Counted from the first letter of the stretch, positions 15,896 through 26,247 are shown. The stretch: 64,000 nucleotides of DNA from Herbiconiux daphne (GCF_024979295.1 NZ_JANLCJ010000009.1:57513-121512); one strand, 5' to 3'. The notes: a model not told the origin generated them from the sequence alone. Numbers and translations: made by a program.

Positions 15896-16504
15896 ATGAA
15901 TGCACCAGACCCGGCCGCCAAACGCGGCTATCGCATGTCGGCCCGGGCGACCTCGGCGGAGCGCACCCGCGATCGCATCGCCGACGCCATGCTCGACCGC
16001 TTCGCCGTCACGCCCTACGAGCACATCCGCCTCGACGACGTGGCGGCCGACGCCGGGGTCACCGTGCAGACCGTCATCCGCCGCTTCGGCGGAAAGGCCG
16101 GCCTGCTGCTCGCCGTGGTCGAGCGCGAGCTCGGCCGCATCGCCGACGCCCGGGAGACCGTGGAGGGCGAGTCGGTCGACACGACGCTCGCCGCGCTGGT
16201 GCAGCACTACGAGCGCTACGGCGACCTCATCCTCAAGACCTACTCCGAGTCGCCTCTCGTGCCCGGCCTGCCCGAGCTCGCGGCCGCCGGGCGGGCCTAC
16301 CACGTCGGCTGGTGCCGGCGCGTGTTCGCCGACCGGCTCGACCCCGGCCTCGACGACGCGGCGCGCATCCGTCGCCTGGCGCAGATCGTCGTGATCTGCG
16401 ACGCCACCACCTGGCGCATCCTGCGCGACGACGGCCCGCTCGACGCCGAGGAATGCCGGCGGGCGCTGCACGAACTGCTCACCCCCGTGTTCGCGCCGGC
16501 GTAG
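15896..16504 (+). CDS. TetR/AcrR-family transcriptional regulator
   Basis: A 202-residue TetR protein. The HTH (about residues 22-67) contains IRLDDVAADAGVTVQTVIRRFGGKAGLL. The C-terminal two-thirds are helical and match no recognisable ligand class. The ATG at 15896 sits 7 nt after TAGTGT, consistent with a leaderless mRNA overlapping the dyad at 15876-15894, so autoregulation is likely. The divergent hydrolase-fold gene is the natural second target. The C-terminal ELLTPVFAPA resembles TetR proteins next to small hydrolases, but no inducer can be named. Confidence 0.84.
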   Translation: MNAPDPAAKRGYRMSARATSAERTRDRIADAMLDRFAVTPYEHIRLDDVAADAGVTVQTVIRRFGGKAGLLLAVVERELGRIADARETVEGESVDTTLAALVQHYERYGDLILKTYSESPLVPGLPELAAAGRAYHVGWCRRVFADRLDPGLDDAARIRRLAQIVVICDATTWRILRDDGPLDAEECRRALHELLTPVFAPA

Positions 16505-16546
16505 CCCGCCCCCGCGAGGGCTCGGCGGCGACGTTGTCGCGCGCGC

Positions 16547-16577
16547 TTGACCCTGACACGATGTCAGGGTGCACCGT
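16547..16577 (+). promoter_or_regulatory. MerR-type promoter with over-long spacer and perfect operator
   Basis: -35 TTGACC (16547-16552), 19-bp spacer, weak -10 CACCGT (16572-16577). A perfect dyad ACCCTGACA-N3-TGTCAGGGT (16550-16570) fills the spacer, the classical MerR architecture. The predicted transcript start is within 3 nt of the ATG at 16587. Confidence 0.75.
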
Positions 16578-16586
16578 GGCAGCATC

Positions 16587-17495
16587 ATGTACACCATCGG
16601 AGAATTCGCGTCACTCGGCCGCGTCTCGGTGCGGATGCTGCGCCACTACGACACCATCGGCCTGCTCTCGCCGGCCCGGGTCGACCCGTCGAGCGGTTAC
16701 CGCTTCTACGACCGCGGCCAGCTCGCCGACCTCGTGCGCGTGATCGAGTTCAAAGACCTCGGTTTCACGCTCGAACAGGTCGCCGTCATCGTGAACGACG
16801 ACCCGCCGGCGCACGAGCTGCGCGCCCTGCTCACCGCTCGTCGCGTCGAACTGCTCCACCGGCGGGCCGCCGACGCCGAGCGGATCGACCGCCTCGACGC
16901 GCGTCTCCGATCACTCGAGAGGAACGAACCCATGTCCACCAGCACGGCCCCTGTCGTCGTCAAGCCGATCGAACCCCGCCGCCTCGCCGTTGCGACCGCC
17001 GAGGCCGCCGGCTTCGAATCCGACCTCATCTCCCCTGTCATCCAGCCGCTCTACCCGCGGCTGGCCGAGGCCCTCGTCGCCGCCGGCGTGCCGTTCACCG
17101 ATCCCGCCGTCGCGTTCTACGAACAGCTCGGCGACGGCGTGCGCATCTCGGCCGGCTTCACCCTCGCCGGGCGACCCGAGGCACCCGGCAGCACCGCGGA
17201 CGCCGCTGCACCCGCCACCGAGGCTACGGATGCCGCGGCCACGGATGCCGAGGCCACGGATGCCGCGGCATCCGGTTTCGCGGTCACCGAACTGCCCGGC
17301 GCCGCCGACGCCGCCACCCTCGTTCACCACGGGGCCATGGCCTCGATCGACGAGAGCTGGCGCGCTCTCGGCGAGTGGGTGGAGCAGAACGGCTACCGCG
17401 CGACCGGGCTCGTTCGCGAGGTCTACCTGCAGTCGATGCCGTTGCCCCAGGAGGACTGGGTCACCGAACTGCAGATGCCCATCGAGCGCGCCTGA
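16587..17495 (+). CDS. MerR-family regulator with GyrI-like effector domain
   Basis: A 302-residue activator of the BmrR/TipA group. The MerR winged HTH is at 1-70 (YTIGEFASLGRVSVRMLRHYDTIGLL, SSGYRFYDRGQL), followed by a coiled-coil (about 75-112) and from about 120 a GyrI-like ligand domain (KPIEPRRLAVATAEAA ... EWVEQNGYRATGLVREVYLQS). An Ala/Thr/Asp-rich insertion with three copies of ATDA (about 207-230) interrupts the effector domain. A GTG at 16569 lies inside the operator, so ATG 16587 is preferred. The regulator sits on its own MerR-type promoter and is probably autoregulated by a hydrophobic ligand. No target enzyme is adjacent. Confidence 0.85.
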   Translation: MYTIGEFASLGRVSVRMLRHYDTIGLLSPARVDPSSGYRFYDRGQLADLVRVIEFKDLGFTLEQVAVIVNDDPPAHELRALLTARRVELLHRRAADAERIDRLDARLRSLERNEPMSTSTAPVVVKPIEPRRLAVATAEAAGFESDLISPVIQPLYPRLAEALVAAGVPFTDPAVAFYEQLGDGVRISAGFTLAGRPEAPGSTADAAAPATEATDAAATDAEATDAAASGFAVTELPGAADAATLVHHGAMASIDESWRALGEWVEQNGYRATGLVREVYLQSMPLPQEDWVTELQMPIERA

Positions 17496-17540
17496 CGCCA
17501 GCGCACGTCAGGCGCACGTCAGGCACCTGATGGTCGCCTC

Positions 17541-19169
<1,629 letters not shown>

Positions 19170-19238
19170 GCCCCAAGTCTGGCACTCCCCGGCAGCCTGT
19201 GCACCTGCGCCCGAAGCCGGGTGGATAGGCTCTCAGAC

Positions 19239-20171
19239 ATGTCGGAGACGTACAGCTACCTGGGCCCGTCGGGAACGTTCACCGAGGCCGCGCTCGCCCA
19301 GGTGCCCGAGGCCGAGGGCAAGGACTGGCGCTCGGTCAACAACGTGGGCGAGGCGCTCGACGACGTGGTGTCGGGCCGCAGCGTCGCCGCGATGATCGCC
19401 ATCGAGAACTCGATCGAGGGCGGGGTGACGGCCACGCTCGACGCGCTCGCCAACATCCCGGGCCTGCGCATCATCGGCGAATACCTGGTGCGCGTGCAGT
19501 TCGTGCTGGTGGCGCGGCCGGGCACGACGCTCGACGAGGTGCGGGTGGTCAACGCGCATCCGGTGGCCTACGCCCAGACCCGCAAGTGGCTCGATGCGAA
19601 CGTGCCGACCCACGGCCACATCCCCTCCACCTCGAACGTGGCCGCGGCGCTCGCCCTGTTCGAGAACGACCTCGCGGATGCCGCCATCGCACCCCCGCAG
19701 ATCGTGCAGCACCACGCCCTCGAGGTGCTCGCCGAGAACATCGCCGACAACGCGAACGCGGTGACCCGTTTCGTGCTGGTGAGCAAGAGCGCCGCCGTGC
19801 CCGCGCCGACCGGGGCCGACAAGACGAGCATCATCGCCGAGCTGCCCGAAGACCGCGCGGGCGCTCTGCTCGAGCTGCTCGAGCAGTTCTCGACCCGCGG
19901 GGTGAACCTGTCGCTGCTGCAGTCGCGGCCGATCGGTGACGCCCTCGGCCGCTACCGCTTCGTCATCGACGCCGACGGGCACATCACCGACGAGCGCGTC
20001 GCCGACGCCCTGCTCGGGGTGCGCCGGTTCAGCCCGCACATCCTCTTTCTCGGCTCCTACCCCCGCGCCGACAAGGCGCCGGTGCAGTACACCGCGCGCT
20101 ATGACGACGGCGTCTTCCTCGAGGCGCGGCAGTGGCTGGCGGCGCTCATCGCGGGCGAGCCCGAGGCGTGA
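19239..20171 (+). CDS. pheA: Prephenate dehydratase
   Basis: A 310-residue enzyme that decarboxylates and dehydrates prephenate to phenylpyruvate in phenylalanine synthesis. The catalytic domain (1-180) starts YSYLGPSGTFTEAA and has the ENSIEGGV motif and the essential TRF motif (NAVTRFVLV). An ACT regulatory domain follows (about 193-270), where the usual ESRP phenylalanine-sensing motif reads QSRP (LSLLQSRPIG). No chorismate mutase domain is fused. A TAGGCT -10 (19226-19231) ends 7 nt before the ATG, implying a leaderless transcript. In this family pheA is commonly near serS, as here. Confidence 0.93.
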   Translation: MSETYSYLGPSGTFTEAALAQVPEAEGKDWRSVNNVGEALDDVVSGRSVAAMIAIENSIEGGVTATLDALANIPGLRIIGEYLVRVQFVLVARPGTTLDEVRVVNAHPVAYAQTRKWLDANVPTHGHIPSTSNVAAALALFENDLADAAIAPPQIVQHHALEVLAENIADNANAVTRFVLVSKSAAVPAPTGADKTSIIAELPEDRAGALLELLEQFSTRGVNLSLLQSRPIGDALGRYRFVIDADGHITDERVADALLGVRRFSPHILFLGSYPRADKAPVQYTARYDDGVFLEARQWLAALIAGEPEA

Positions 20172-20276
20172 CGCGAGCCGGATAGCCGCGCCGGGCCGGG
20201 CCGGGCCGCGTGCGCGGCTGCGCGATTGCGCGACGGCACCCCTGGCTGGCGGCGCCCCTGACGGCCCGACCCGGGC

Positions 20277-21707
20277 TCAGGCGTCGACGCTGGAGTGGTC
20301 GCGGTGCGCCAGATGGCGGATGGCGTTCACCGGAATCGGCAGCCAGTCGGGCCGGTTGCGCGCCTCGTAGCTGACCTCGTAGAGAGCCTTGTCGAGCTCG
20401 AAGGCGTCGAGCAGAGCCTGCTGCACCCGCAGGTCGCGGCCCGAGCGCGCGATGTAGCCGTCGAGGAACGCGTCGCGCGACACCTGCGCCCATTCCTGCA
20501 CCGCGGCGGCGTTGGGCGAGGAGGCGTAGGTGCCGGCCACGTAGTCGAATGAGCGCAGCATGCCGGCCACGTCGCGCAGGGTGACATCCGGTTCGCTGCG
20601 CTCGGCCAGCGGCCGCAGGGGTTCGCCCTCGAAGTCGAGCAGCACCCAGCCGCGACCGGGCACGGCCAGCACCTGGCCCAGGTGGTAGTCGCCGTGGATG
20701 CGCTGGAACGGCGGCCAGTCGGCCGCCTCGGCCAGCCGGAACACCTGCTCGACCGCGTCGTGCTCGTTCGCGAGCACCGCGACCTCGTTCACGGCCTGGG
20801 CGCTGCGCTCGCGCATGCTCGCCATGATGGTCGCCACGTCGTCGGGGGTGGCCTCGCGCACCGGAAAGAGCCGGGCGAGCTCGGAGTGCACCTGCGCGGT
20901 GGCCTCGCCGAGCGAGCGCGCGTGCTGGGCGAACGACTCGCCGGCGTCGGCGGCGCGCAGGGCCACGCGCCAGGCGTCTTCGACTTCGGGAATGAACTCC
21001 TGGGCGAACGCGAGGTGGCCGCGGGCCAGCCCGGTGAGCTGGCGGGGGTCGCGCCAGACGCCGGTCACGTTGCCGACCGCGCGGGGCACCAGGCGGGAGC
21101 CGGCATCCGACAGCGCCGACTGCACCGTGACGTCGGGGTTGACCCCGTCGCTCACGGCGCGGAACACCTTGCAGATCACGGGCTGCGCCGGCTTGCCGTT
21201 CGGGTGCACGAGGTCGTAGATGATCGACGTGTTCGACTGCTCGCCCCGCAGCACGTGCGAATCGGTGACCCGGATGTCGGAGCTCGTCAGGGCGTGATGG
21301 CCCTCGGCCTCGGCGGCCTCGAACGACTCGCCCGGCTCGATCTCCTCGTCGAGCATCAGCCCGAGCAGAGCTCTGGTGTAGGCCGGGTCGTGCGGGGCGT
21401 CGTAGACGTAGACCGTCTTGCCGTCGACCGTGGCGCGCTCGATCAGCGCGCGGTCGCCGCCGAGCAGGGCCGACGAGCGGAACGACAGCGGCACCTGGTA
21501 GAGCACGGGCGTCACGCCCGATTCATCGAGGATGAGATGGGTTTCGAGGCCCACCTGATGGCGATGGTCGACCAGCGACCACATGCCGACCCGCGACAGA
21601 ACGGGGTGTTCGGTGGAGGAGGCGAACCAGCGTTGCTGCCGGATCCAGTCCGCTAGCGCCGGTCGCACTTCCCGAGTGGGGGCAATTCTCGCTGCAGAGA
21701 CGCTCAT
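20277..21707 (-). CDS. mak: Maltokinase-like phosphotransferase
   Basis: A 476-residue protein of the aminoglycoside phosphotransferase superfamily matching bacterial maltokinases (Mak/Pep2), which make maltose 1-phosphate from maltose and ATP for the GlgE glucan pathway. The N-terminal cap begins with LADWIRQQRWFASS. The kinase lobe has the catalytic loop RIHGDYHLGQVL and the metal-binding LLDFEGEPLRPLAERS. No treS, glgE or glgB is in the window, so the partner genes must be elsewhere or the kinase has another sugar substrate. A TAGTGT -10 (21714-21719) ends 6 nt from the ATG (leaderless). Neighbouring pgm supports alpha-glucan metabolism. Confidence 0.82.
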   Translation of the reverse strand: MSVSAARIAPTREVRPALADWIRQQRWFASSTEHPVLSRVGMWSLVDHRHQVGLETHLILDESGVTPVLYQVPLSFRSSALLGGDRALIERATVDGKTVYVYDAPHDPAYTRALLGLMLDEEIEPGESFEAAEAEGHHALTSSDIRVTDSHVLRGEQSNTSIIYDLVHPNGKPAQPVICKVFRAVSDGVNPDVTVQSALSDAGSRLVPRAVGNVTGVWRDPRQLTGLARGHLAFAQEFIPEVEDAWRVALRAADAGESFAQHARSLGEATAQVHSELARLFPVREATPDDVATIMASMRERSAQAVNEVAVLANEHDAVEQVFRLAEAADWPPFQRIHGDYHLGQVLAVPGRGWVLLDFEGEPLRPLAERSEPDVTLRDVAGMLRSFDYVAGTYASSPNAAAVQEWAQVSRDAFLDGYIARSGRDLRVQQALLDAFELDKALYEVSYEARNRPDWLPIPVNAIRHLAHRDHSSVDA

Positions 21708-21788
21708 GCTCGGACACTACGCCGCGCGCCGGGGAACTGCCAGGGTCAGGCCACGAGTTGCCAGCGAGACCGAGGCCCCGGATGCCGC

Positions 21789-22190
21789 CTACTCGGCGGG
21801 TTCGCGCAGGGCCGCCTTGCCCGCCTTCTCGTCTTTGATGCGCTTGTTCTCGGCGCGCACCTCGGCCTGCGTCTGACGCTCGACCACGAGCCACTCCGGC
21901 GGCGACTGCAGCAGCGCGGTGATCTCGCTCGTGGTGAGGGCATCCGTCACGCCGGCCCGGGCGAGGCCCGAGATCGAGACCCCGAGCTTGCGCGCCACGA
22001 TCTCGCGCGGGTGCGGGCCGTTGAGCCGAAGCTCGACGAGCCACTCCGGCGGCGACTCGAGCAGGGTGTTGAGGTCGTTGCGGCTCACCGGCGCAGCCTG
22101 GAAGTCGTCGGGAGCCGCGGAGAGCAGAATACCCAGCTTCTTGGCCGCCGTGGCGGGCTTCATGGTCTGCGGTGTCTTCTCGGGGCTCAT
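21789..22190 (-). CDS. DUF5997-family protein
   Basis: A 133-residue acidic/basic cytoplasmic protein of unknown function. It contains an internal repeat: LLESPPEWLVELR near residue 45 and LLQSPPEWLVVER near residue 95, each preceded by a Ser/Thr-Asp/Glu helix start. The C-terminus is charged (EVRAENKRIKDEKAGKAALREPAE). The ATG at 22190 follows a TACGCT box by 6 nt. It is divergent from a LysR-substrate-domain protein with a gap of 54 bp. The two are often neighbours in Microbacteriaceae, which suggests a joint function, but none is known. Confidence 0.75.
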   Translation of the reverse strand: MSPEKTPQTMKPATAAKKLGILLSAAPDDFQAAPVSRNDLNTLLESPPEWLVELRLNGPHPREIVARKLGVSISGLARAGVTDALTTSEITALLQSPPEWLVVERQTQAEVRAENKRIKDEKAGKAALREPAE

Positions 22191-22244
22191 CAGCACAGCG
22201 TATCCTGGGGAGGCTCCGGGCCGAGCCGGCGAAAGGGGAGTGGC

Positions 22245-22970
22245 ATGGCATTCCGCGTGGCCTTCGTGCCCGGCGTCACACCCACCAAGTGGTTCCGGGT
22301 CTGGGCCGAGAGGCGAGCGGACGTCGCCCTCGAACCGGTGCCGATCGATCACGCCGATCAGCGCCGCGTGCTCGACGACGATCTCGCCGACGTGGTGTTC
22401 GCGCGCCTTCCGATCGATCGCGACGGCGTCAGCGCCATCCCGCTCTATGCCGAGGTTCCCGTGGTGGTCGTCTCGAACGACCACGAGTTCGCCGCGCTCG
22501 GCGACGACGAGACGGTCGACGTCGCCGACCTGGAGGGGCAGCGCCTGCTCGAGATCGCGCCGGGCCCCACCGGGGGCGCCGACGCCTTCGAGCTCGTGGC
22601 CGCCGGCGTGGGGCTGGTGCAGGTGCCGAAGTCGCTGGCCCGGCTCCACGGCCGCAAAGACGTCACGGCCCGCGAGCTGACGGGGGCTCCCGAGACCCAG
22701 ATCGTGCTGGCCTGGCGCGACGACCGCCGCAGCGAGCTGGTCGACGAGTTCATCGGCGTGGTGCGGGGGCGCACCGCCAACAGTTCGCGCATGACGGCCG
22801 AGGAGGTCGAGGAGCTGCGGCGCCAGAAGCCCACCGCGAAGGCCAAGGCGAAGGCCGCCGAGGCACGCGCGGCCGCGGCGAAGGCGCAGCCGAAGGGCAA
22901 GGCGAAGGGCAAGGGCACGCCGCAGCCCGGGCGCACGCGGCCCCGCTCGTCGGGCCGCGGCCGGCGCTAG
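22245..22970 (+). CDS. LysR substrate-binding-domain protein without HTH
   Basis: A 241-residue protein resembling the effector-binding half of LysR regulators (FRVAFVPGVTPTKWFRVWAERR, then VVFARLPIDRDGVSAIPLYAEVPVVV), with no DNA-binding domain at its N-terminus. Residues about 195-241 form a Lys/Ala/Arg-rich tail with repeated AKAKAKAAEA and GKAKGKG units that could bind nucleic acid. The start is set by GAAAGGGGAG 5-9 nt upstream of the ATG. It pairs divergently with the DUF5997 gene. It is probably a ligand sensor or a moonlighting DNA-associated protein. Its stop overlaps that of the lipid kinase (CTAG 22967-22970). Confidence 0.78.
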   Translation: MAFRVAFVPGVTPTKWFRVWAERRADVALEPVPIDHADQRRVLDDDLADVVFARLPIDRDGVSAIPLYAEVPVVVVSNDHEFAALGDDETVDVADLEGQRLLEIAPGPTGGADAFELVAAGVGLVQVPKSLARLHGRKDVTARELTGAPETQIVLAWRDDRRSELVDEFIGVVRGRTANSSRMTAEEVEELRRQKPTAKAKAKAAEARAAAAKAQPKGKAKGKGTPQPGRTRPRSSGRGRR

Positions 22971-23977
22971 TTCGACGCGGGCAGCGCCTTCTGGTCGATC
23001 GGCACCCGCACCGCGAGACCGTCGTGATGCACCCAGGTGTGCACGGCCACGGCCACGCCGAACTCGTCGCCGTCGAGCTGGATCTCCTGCGGCGACTCGA
23101 GGGTGAGCTCGAAGTCCATGGCCGTCGCGTAGCGCACCGAGCGCACGTCGTGCACGAGGTCGATGATCTTGCGGCCGGCGGCCGACTTGCGCAGCACGCC
23201 GTTCTCGAACGCGAGCTTGTTCCACACCTTCAGCCAGCCGAACGGGCCCTCGGGGCGCAGGGTGACGATGTCGAGCAGGCCGTCGTCGGGGCGGGCATCC
23301 GGAATCAGCAGCAGCCCGCCGGGCAGCAACCCGCAGTTGCCCACCATCACCGAGTGCGCCGTCGTGGTGCGCCAGGGCGATCCGTCGAGACTGAACCGCA
23401 GCTTCACCGGCTTCAGGGTCGGGATGGCGCGGCCGATGCCGTCGACGTAGGCCAGCCAGCCCACGGCCTTCTTGAGCTTGGCGTTGGTCTTCGCGATCAT
23501 CTTGGCGTCGATGCCGAGGCCGGCCATCACGAGGAACACGTGCTCCGACGCCGGTCCGTCGGGGCGCGTGATGCGTGTGATGCCGAGGTCGATGAGCCGG
23601 TCGCGGCCGGTGAACGCCGTCGCCACCGCGAGTTCGACGTTGGTGAGATTGAGGTCGAGGTTGCGGGCCAGCAGGTTGCCGGTGCCCACGGGCAGCAACC
23701 CGAGCGCCACCCGGCTGCCACGCAGACCCTCGGCCACCGCGCGCACGGTGCCGTCTCCGCCGGCGGCCATCACCACCGAGGCGCCGGCCTCGACTGCCTG
23801 CTTGGTGACGAGCTGCCCCGGGTCGTCGAGCGTGGTCTCGAACCACATCGTCTCGCCCCAGCCGGCGGCCTGTTCCGCGGCCTCTACCAGAGGGCGGATG
23901 CGGCTCGCGTCGACCTTGACCGGGTTGATCACGACGGCCGCGCGAAGGGGCGCTGCTGCTGCCGCGTCTGCTCCCAC
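22967..23977 (-). CDS. Diacylglycerol kinase-family lipid kinase
   Basis: A 336-residue DAGK catalytic-domain protein (DagK/YegS type). It has the nucleotide-binding VVINPVKVD at the start, the signature MAAGGDGTVRAVAEGL and LGLLPVGTGNLLARNL, and the lipid-kinase core LVMAGLGIDAKMIA. It probably phosphorylates diacylglycerol or a related lipid at the inner membrane face. The GTG at 23977 is preceded at 6 nt by TACGGT (-10), divergent from the serS promoter with only 34 bp between starts, so both leaderless promoters overlap. An upstream open frame into serS antisense is not coding. Tail-to-tail CTAG overlap with the previous gene. Confidence 0.87.
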   Translation of the reverse strand: MGADAAAAAPLRAAVVINPVKVDASRIRPLVEAAEQAAGWGETMWFETTLDDPGQLVTKQAVEAGASVVMAAGGDGTVRAVAEGLRGSRVALGLLPVGTGNLLARNLDLNLTNVELAVATAFTGRDRLIDLGITRITRPDGPASEHVFLVMAGLGIDAKMIAKTNAKLKKAVGWLAYVDGIGRAIPTLKPVKLRFSLDGSPWRTTTAHSVMVGNCGLLPGGLLLIPDARPDDGLLDIVTLRPEGPFGWLKVWNKLAFENGVLRKSAAGRKIIDLVHDVRSVRYATAMDFELTLESPQEIQLDGDEFGVAVAVHTWVHHDGLAVRVPIDQKALPASN

Positions 23978-24011
23978 AAGCTCACCGTAGCCGCAAAGTA
24001 GGATTGACCAC

Positions 24012-25274
24012 GTGATCGATCCAGTGCTCTTGCGTGAAACCCCCGATATCGTCCGGAATTCGCAGCGGGCACGCGGCTCGTCGGTCGAACTCGTCGACCT
24101 TGCGCTGGCCGCCGACACCGAGCGCCGCGCGGCCATCCTCGAGTTCGAGAACCTACGCGCCGAGCAGAACGCGTTCGGCAAGCTCGTCGCCGCCGCGCCC
24201 AAAGACGAGAAGAAGGCACTCGTCGCCCAGGCGCAGGAGCTCGCCGCGCGGGTGAAGGCCGCCAGCCAGCGGGCCACCGAGAAAGAGGGCGAGTTCACCG
24301 AACTGGCGCGCCAGATTCAGAACATCGTCATCGACGGGGTGCCCGAGGGCGGCGAAGAGAACTTCGTCACGCTGCGCGAGGTCGGCACGAAGCCCGTGTT
24401 CGACTTCGCCGCACGCGACCACGTCGAGCTGGGCGAGTCGCTCAAGCTCTTCGACCTGGCCCGTGGCGCCAAGGTCTCCGGTGCCCGGTTCTACTTCCTC
24501 ACCGGCATCGGCGCCCGGCTCGAGATCGCGCTGATGAACCTCGCGCTCGACCGGGCGCTCGAGGCCGGGTTCACCCCCCTCATCACCCCGACCCTGGTGC
24601 GGCCCGAGACGATGGACGGCACGGGCTTCTTGGGCGAGCACGCCGACGAGGTCTACTACCTGCCGGCCGACGAGCTCTTCCTCACCGGCACGAGCGAGGT
24701 GGCGCTCGCCGGGTTCCACATGGGCGAGATCCTCGAGCCGGGCGACCAGGGGATGCGCTACGCCGGCTGGTCGACCTGCTACCGGCGCGAGGCGGGCTCG
24801 CACGGAAAAGACACCCGGGGCATCCTGCGCGTTCACCAGTTCAACAAGCTCGAGATGTTCAGCTACGTGCTGCCCGAGAACGCCGAGCGCGAGCACGACG
24901 CCCTGCTCGGCTACCAGGAGCGCATGCTCACCGACCTCGGCCTCGCCTACCGCGTGATCGACGTGGCGGCGGGCGACCTCGGGTCGAGTGCCGCCCGCAA
25001 GTTCGACACCGAGGCGTGGATCCCGTCGCAGGAGACCTACCGCGAACTCACGTCCACCTCGAACTGCACGACCTACCAGGCCCGGCGGCTCGACACCCGC
25101 TACCGCACCGAGTCGGGCAAGACGGCGCCGGTGGCCACGCTCAACGGCACGCTGGCCACCACGCGCTGGATCGTCGCGCTGCTCGAGACCCACCAGCAGG
25201 CCGACGGGTCGGTCGTGGTGCCCGAGGTGCTGCGGCCCTACCTCGGTGGGCTCGAGCTGATCGAGGCGCCGTGA
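24012..25274 (+). CDS. serS: Seryl-tRNA synthetase
   Basis: A 420-residue class II aminoacyl-tRNA synthetase that charges tRNA-Ser. The N-terminal about 105 residues form the long antiparallel coiled-coil arm that reads the tRNA-Ser variable arm. The catalytic core holds motif 2 (RREAGSHGKDTRGILRVHQF) and motif 3 near the C-terminus (GTLATTRWIVALLETHQ). The start is GTG at 24012, 7 nt after TAGGAT (23999-24004), so probably leaderless. It overlaps the HAD gene by GTGA and stands about 850 bp from a tRNA-Ser(TGA) gene. Confidence 0.95.
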   Translation: MIDPVLLRETPDIVRNSQRARGSSVELVDLALAADTERRAAILEFENLRAEQNAFGKLVAAAPKDEKKALVAQAQELAARVKAASQRATEKEGEFTELARQIQNIVIDGVPEGGEENFVTLREVGTKPVFDFAARDHVELGESLKLFDLARGAKVSGARFYFLTGIGARLEIALMNLALDRALEAGFTPLITPTLVRPETMDGTGFLGEHADEVYYLPADELFLTGTSEVALAGFHMGEILEPGDQGMRYAGWSTCYRREAGSHGKDTRGILRVHQFNKLEMFSYVLPENAEREHDALLGYQERMLTDLGLAYRVIDVAAGDLGSSAARKFDTEAWIPSQETYRELTSTSNCTTYQARRLDTRYRTESGKTAPVATLNGTLATTRWIVALLETHQQADGSVVVPEVLRPYLGGLELIEAP

Positions 25275-26089
25275 GCGCAGTGGCGGCATCCGGTGACCGC
25301 TGGCTCGTGGCGCTCGACATCGACGGCACCGTGCTGCACGAAGACGGGTCGCTGAGCGACATGGTCGGTGCCGAGGTGCGGCGGGTGGTGGCCGACGGCA
25401 ACGAGGTGATGCTCGCCACCGGGCGGTCGGTGGCGACCACGCTGCCGGTGCTCGATCTGCTCGGCATCGCCCCGCAGTTCGTGGTGTGCGCCAACGGCGC
25501 CATCACGCTCGAACGCGACGTCGACGCCCCGCTCGGCTATCGGCGCGAGCACGTCGAGACCTTCGACCCGGGCCCGGTGCTCACGAAGATCCGGTCGCAC
25601 CTGACGGAGGCGCTGTTCGCGGTCGAAGACGAGGAGGGGCACTTCCTGCACACCGAGGCGTTCCCGCAGACGGTGCTGGCCGACGGCAGTCGTCAGGTCG
25701 GCTTCGACGAGCTGCTCGGCGTCGACGCCACCCGCGTAGTCGTCATCTCGCCCGATCACGACATGGAGGACTTCTTGAAGGTCGTCGAGCGCATGGGCCT
25801 GCACCGCGTGAGCTACTCCATCGGCTGGACGGCGTGGCTCGACATCGCTCCCGACGGCGTGAACAAGGCCACCGGGCTCGAGCGCGTGCGCGAGCGGCTC
25901 GGCATCTCGCGCTCGCGGGTGATGGCCATCGGCGACGGGCGGAACGACATCGACATGTTCCGCTGGGCGGGCGAGTCGGGCCGCGCGGTGGCGATGTCGC
26001 AGGCGCCGCACGACGTGATCGAGGCGGCCACCGAGGTGACGGCATCCGTTCACAACGACGGGGTGGCCGCGGTTCTCGCCACGCTCTGA
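25271..26089 (+). CDS. HAD-superfamily hydrolase, Cof-type
   Basis: A 272-residue HAD phosphatase of class IIB (Cof). Motif I is LVALDIDGTVL (nucleophile Asp16, acid Asp18), motif II Thr in LATGRSV, motif III the Lys in NKATGLERV, and motif IV AIGDGRNDIDMF. A C2 cap lies between about residues 85 and 190. It likely dephosphorylates small sugar phosphates or a nucleotide-derived metabolite in the cytoplasm. The GTG start overlaps the serS stop by four bases (GTGA, 25271-25274), so it is co-translated with serS. The alternative of a phosphoserine-type enzyme is less likely given the C2 cap. Confidence 0.88.
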   Translation: MSAVAASGDRWLVALDIDGTVLHEDGSLSDMVGAEVRRVVADGNEVMLATGRSVATTLPVLDLLGIAPQFVVCANGAITLERDVDAPLGYRREHVETFDPGPVLTKIRSHLTEALFAVEDEEGHFLHTEAFPQTVLADGSRQVGFDELLGVDATRVVVISPDHDMEDFLKVVERMGLHRVSYSIGWTAWLDIAPDGVNKATGLERVRERLGISRSRVMAIGDGRNDIDMFRWAGESGRAVAMSQAPHDVIEAATEVTASVHNDGVAAVLATL

Positions 26090-26092
26090 TGC

Positions 26093-26098
26093 TAATCT
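26093..26098 (+). promoter_or_regulatory. Candidate -10 box for tRNA-Ser(TGA)
   Basis: TAATCT starts 3 nt after the HAD stop and 29 nt before the tRNA. A small hairpin CAGGAG-TTCG-CTCCTG (26106-26121) fills the leader. A matching -35 would lie inside the HAD coding end and is not obvious. Confidence 0.4.
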
Positions 26099-26121
26099 TG
26101 CCCCTCAGGAGTTCGCTCCTG

Positions 26122-26206
26122 GGAGGGCTGTCCGAGCGGCCGATGGAGCCAGTCTTGAAAACTGGTGGGCAGAAATGTCTCGCGAGTTCGAATCTCGCGC
26201 CCTCCG
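26122..26206 (+). tRNA. tRNA-Ser (anticodon TGA)
   Basis: Acceptor arms GGAGGGC (26122-26128) and GCCCTCC (26199-26205) pair perfectly, with discriminator G26206. The anticodon stem CCAGT/ACTGG encloses CTTGAAA, anticodon TGA at 26156-26158. A long class II variable arm and the T-loop GTTCGAATC are present. CCA is not encoded. Confidence 0.95.
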
Positions 26207-26231
26207 CCGTGTCAATGCCAAAGGCTGCGGT

Positions 26232-26247
26232 TTGCGGTTTTCCGCAA
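26232..26247 (+). terminator. Short hairpin after tRNA-Ser(TGA)
   Basis: TTGCGG-TTTT-CCGCAA, a 6-bp stem 25 nt beyond the tRNA, is a plausible end or processing signal. The rest of 26248-26445 holds a TAGGGT -10-like box (26287-26292) that may start the long leader of the next gene, and nothing else recognisable. Confidence 0.4.

Noticed and set aside
12988..15921. Longer starts for the isochorismatase-like gene (14463) and hydrolase (15921)
   Set aside because: The added N-termini run through operators or divergent genes and have no similarity. Starts 14004 and 15870 fit ribosome site or promoter spacing.
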